Of a DNA stretch of 6,807 nt, positions 6,059 to 6,807 are shown piece by piece. How positions within the stretch are numbered: the first letter of the stretch is position 1; each line of letters begins with the position of its first letter. The DNA is from JAAYBT01 sp964404395. GTDB lineage: Bacteria; Bacillota; Clostridia; Acetivibrionales; DTU013. A program made the position numbers and the translations under genes. Location: the NCBI GenBank assembly GCA_964404395.1, contig CAYOKA010000118.1:1-6807 (forward strand). Direction: 5' to 3'. The notes beneath the pieces are model-generated. The model was not told the DNA's origin and searched no databases. It saw nothing but the letters and a program-made list of their open reading frames with translations.

Positions 6059-6694
6059 CTACGCTTTGAAATAATCCAGCTTGCGTTCCAGCTTGCCCAG
6101 AAGCAGTGTCAGTATACCATTGAAAACCAGGAAAAACAGACCGGTAGAGAACAAAGGCCAAATAAGGCCTTGCTTAGTAAACCGCTCGGCGGTCATAATA
6201 ATCTCTGTAAGTCCAATCACCCGCGCCAGCGAGGTGTCCTTTGTCAGTGTAATGATTTCATTACTCATGGGAGGAACGATTCTTTTGATTACCTGTAAGA
6301 GAACAACCTTAAAAAACACCTGGGACTTAGTCATCCCAAGAACTGCACCCGCCTCATACTGCCCCTTTGATATGCTTTCTATACCGCCTCTGTATATTTC
6401 AGAGAAATAGGCTGCATAGTTGACGACAAAAGCAATGAGCGCGGCCGTCATCCTGGACTTCATCGGCACACCGAACAAGAGCCCCGGCGCGTATAATACA
6501 ACAAAAAGCTGCAGCATTAGCGGCGTCCCGCGAATGACCCACACAAAGGTTTTGACAAGCCACTTTATCGGCCTGAATTTCGACATAGAGCCAAAGGTTA
6601 TCACCAGTCCCAGCGGCACCGACATAAGCAACGTCAGGACGAATAGCTCTGTGTTTAGCCAGAATCCCTCCAATAGGGACATAATGTAGTTCAT
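6059..6694 (-). CDS. Polar amino acid ABC transporter, permease subunit (HisM/GlnP type)
   Basis: Membrane subunit of the same importer, expected to form a homodimer with two ATPase subunits because no second permease gene is visible here. The protein has 211 residues, within the usual 210-230, and about five hydrophobic helices, beginning near 16-36, with others around 57-75, 83-103 and 183-203. RGTPLMLQLF (55-64) is characteristic of the histidine/glutamine permease family. The ATPase-coupling EAA loop is seen as GQYEAGAVLGMT (111-122). The start ATG (6692-6694) has GGAGG (complement of 6701-6705) six bases upstream. The gene precedes the ATPase gene by 10 bases and follows a possible binding-protein gene end and a long hairpin. 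Confidence 0.93.
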   Translation of the reverse strand: MNYIMSLLEGFWLNTELFVLTLLMSVPLGLVITFGSMSKFRPIKWLVKTFVWVIRGTPLMLQLFVVLYAPGLLFGVPMKSRMTAALIAFVVNYAAYFSEIYRGGIESISKGQYEAGAVLGMTKSQVFFKVVLLQVIKRIVPPMSNEIITLTKDTSLARVIGLTEIIMTAERFTKQGLIWPLFSTGLFFLVFNGILTLLLGKLERKLDYFKA

Positions 6695-6709
6695 ACCCTT
6701 CCTCCCCCG

Positions 6710-6769
6710 AATAATAAAGAAGTCTCCATAAGAATCGCGAAGACCCCGATGGAGAACTTCCTTGTTATT
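6710..6769 (-). promoter_or_regulatory. Long imperfect intercistronic hairpin upstream of the permease
   Basis: The arm at 6710-6729 pairs with the arm at 6749-6769 around a 19-base loop. In minus-strand RNA the stem has six pairs (CTCCAT with ATGGAG), one more pair, a one-base bulge, seven pairs including one G-U, a C-A mismatch and five A-U pairs, about 19 in total. It starts 12 bases after the possible binding-protein stop and ends 5 bases before the permease ribosome site. Its 3' arm is U-rich, but no T run follows, so it is more likely an mRNA-stabilising, processing or leaky attenuation structure than a full terminator. Confidence 0.65.
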
Positions 6770-6781
6770 TTAGTACAGTAA

Positions 6782-6807
6782 TTATTTAAGAAGAGCATCT
6801 TCCAGCC
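6782..6807 (-). CDS. Possible C-terminal end of the cognate amino acid-binding protein (partial)
   Basis: On the minus strand the window edge reads into CTG GAA GAT GCT CTT CTT AAA TAA, ending LEDALLK with the stop at 6782-6784. It is just before the long hairpin and upstream of a permease and ATPase that need an extracellular binding protein. Gene order binding protein, permease, ATPase is common in this family. Only eight codons are visible, so this rests on position, not homology. A second minus frame is also open through this region to a TGA that overlaps the permease ATG (GTATGA), and it cannot be ruled out. Confidence 0.35.

Noticed and set aside
1..6807. Mobile element, CRISPR array, defence system or tRNA
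   Set aside because: No transposase, integrase, long terminal repeats, regularly spaced repeats of CRISPR length, nuclease or toxin-antitoxin genes, or tRNA-like cloverleaf were seen on either strand.

Overview
The window looks like a chromosomal segment of an anaerobic low-to-mid GC Firmicute, most likely a member of the Clostridia. The basis is strong AGGAGG-type ribosome binding sites, a sigma-A type promoter with an extended -10, a nickel-dependent lactate racemase (LarA) family enzyme, and a GlnQ/GlnP-type amino acid ABC importer. No phage, transposon, CRISPR, tRNA or rRNA is visible. This is a taxonomic inference from style, not an identification.

Layout, left to right. Bases 1-98 may be the last codons of a plus-strand gene, followed by a possible terminator hairpin (101-133). 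Two minus-strand genes come next: a ten-helix EamA/DMT-type exporter (132-968) and, upstream of it, a six-helix membrane diguanylate cyclase with an intact GGDEF site and inhibitory I-site (1083-2195). A 267-base divergent intergenic region (2196-2462) holds a good sigma-A promoter for the rightward genes, a perfect 13-base palindrome over its -35 box, and a run of small hairpins of unknown meaning. Rightward lie a LarA-family hydroxyacid racemase/epimerase (2463-3758) and a PLP fold-type I aminotransferase of the aspartate aminotransferase-like group (3915-5150). Converging on them from the right are an amino acid ABC transporter ATPase (5254-6048) and its permease (6059-6694). What may be the last codons of the cognate binding protein are at 6782-6807, at the window edge. 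A long imperfect hairpin (6710-6769) sits between that end and the permease.

How they may work together. The ABC genes form a clear operon: 10 bases separate them, and the ATPase Shine-Dalgarno overlaps the permease stop codon. The racemase and the aminotransferase are codirectional, 156 bases apart, and may share the promoter at 2345-2373. Together with a polar amino acid importer and a possible amino acid or metabolite exporter, the segment is consistent with 2-hydroxyacid and amino acid metabolism, but the physiological substrates cannot be read from the sequence. The diguanylate cyclase is probably an independent signalling gene.

The main non-gene structures are a degenerate 31-base-period tandem repeat running from the last codons of the aminotransferase into the convergent spacer, the binding-protein/permease hairpin, and the hairpin cluster upstream of the diguanylate cyclase. 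I do not see a convincing new multi-gene system. The catalytic genes belong to known families, and the less ordinary points are a Gly-rich insertion in the LarA homologue and the intergenic structures.
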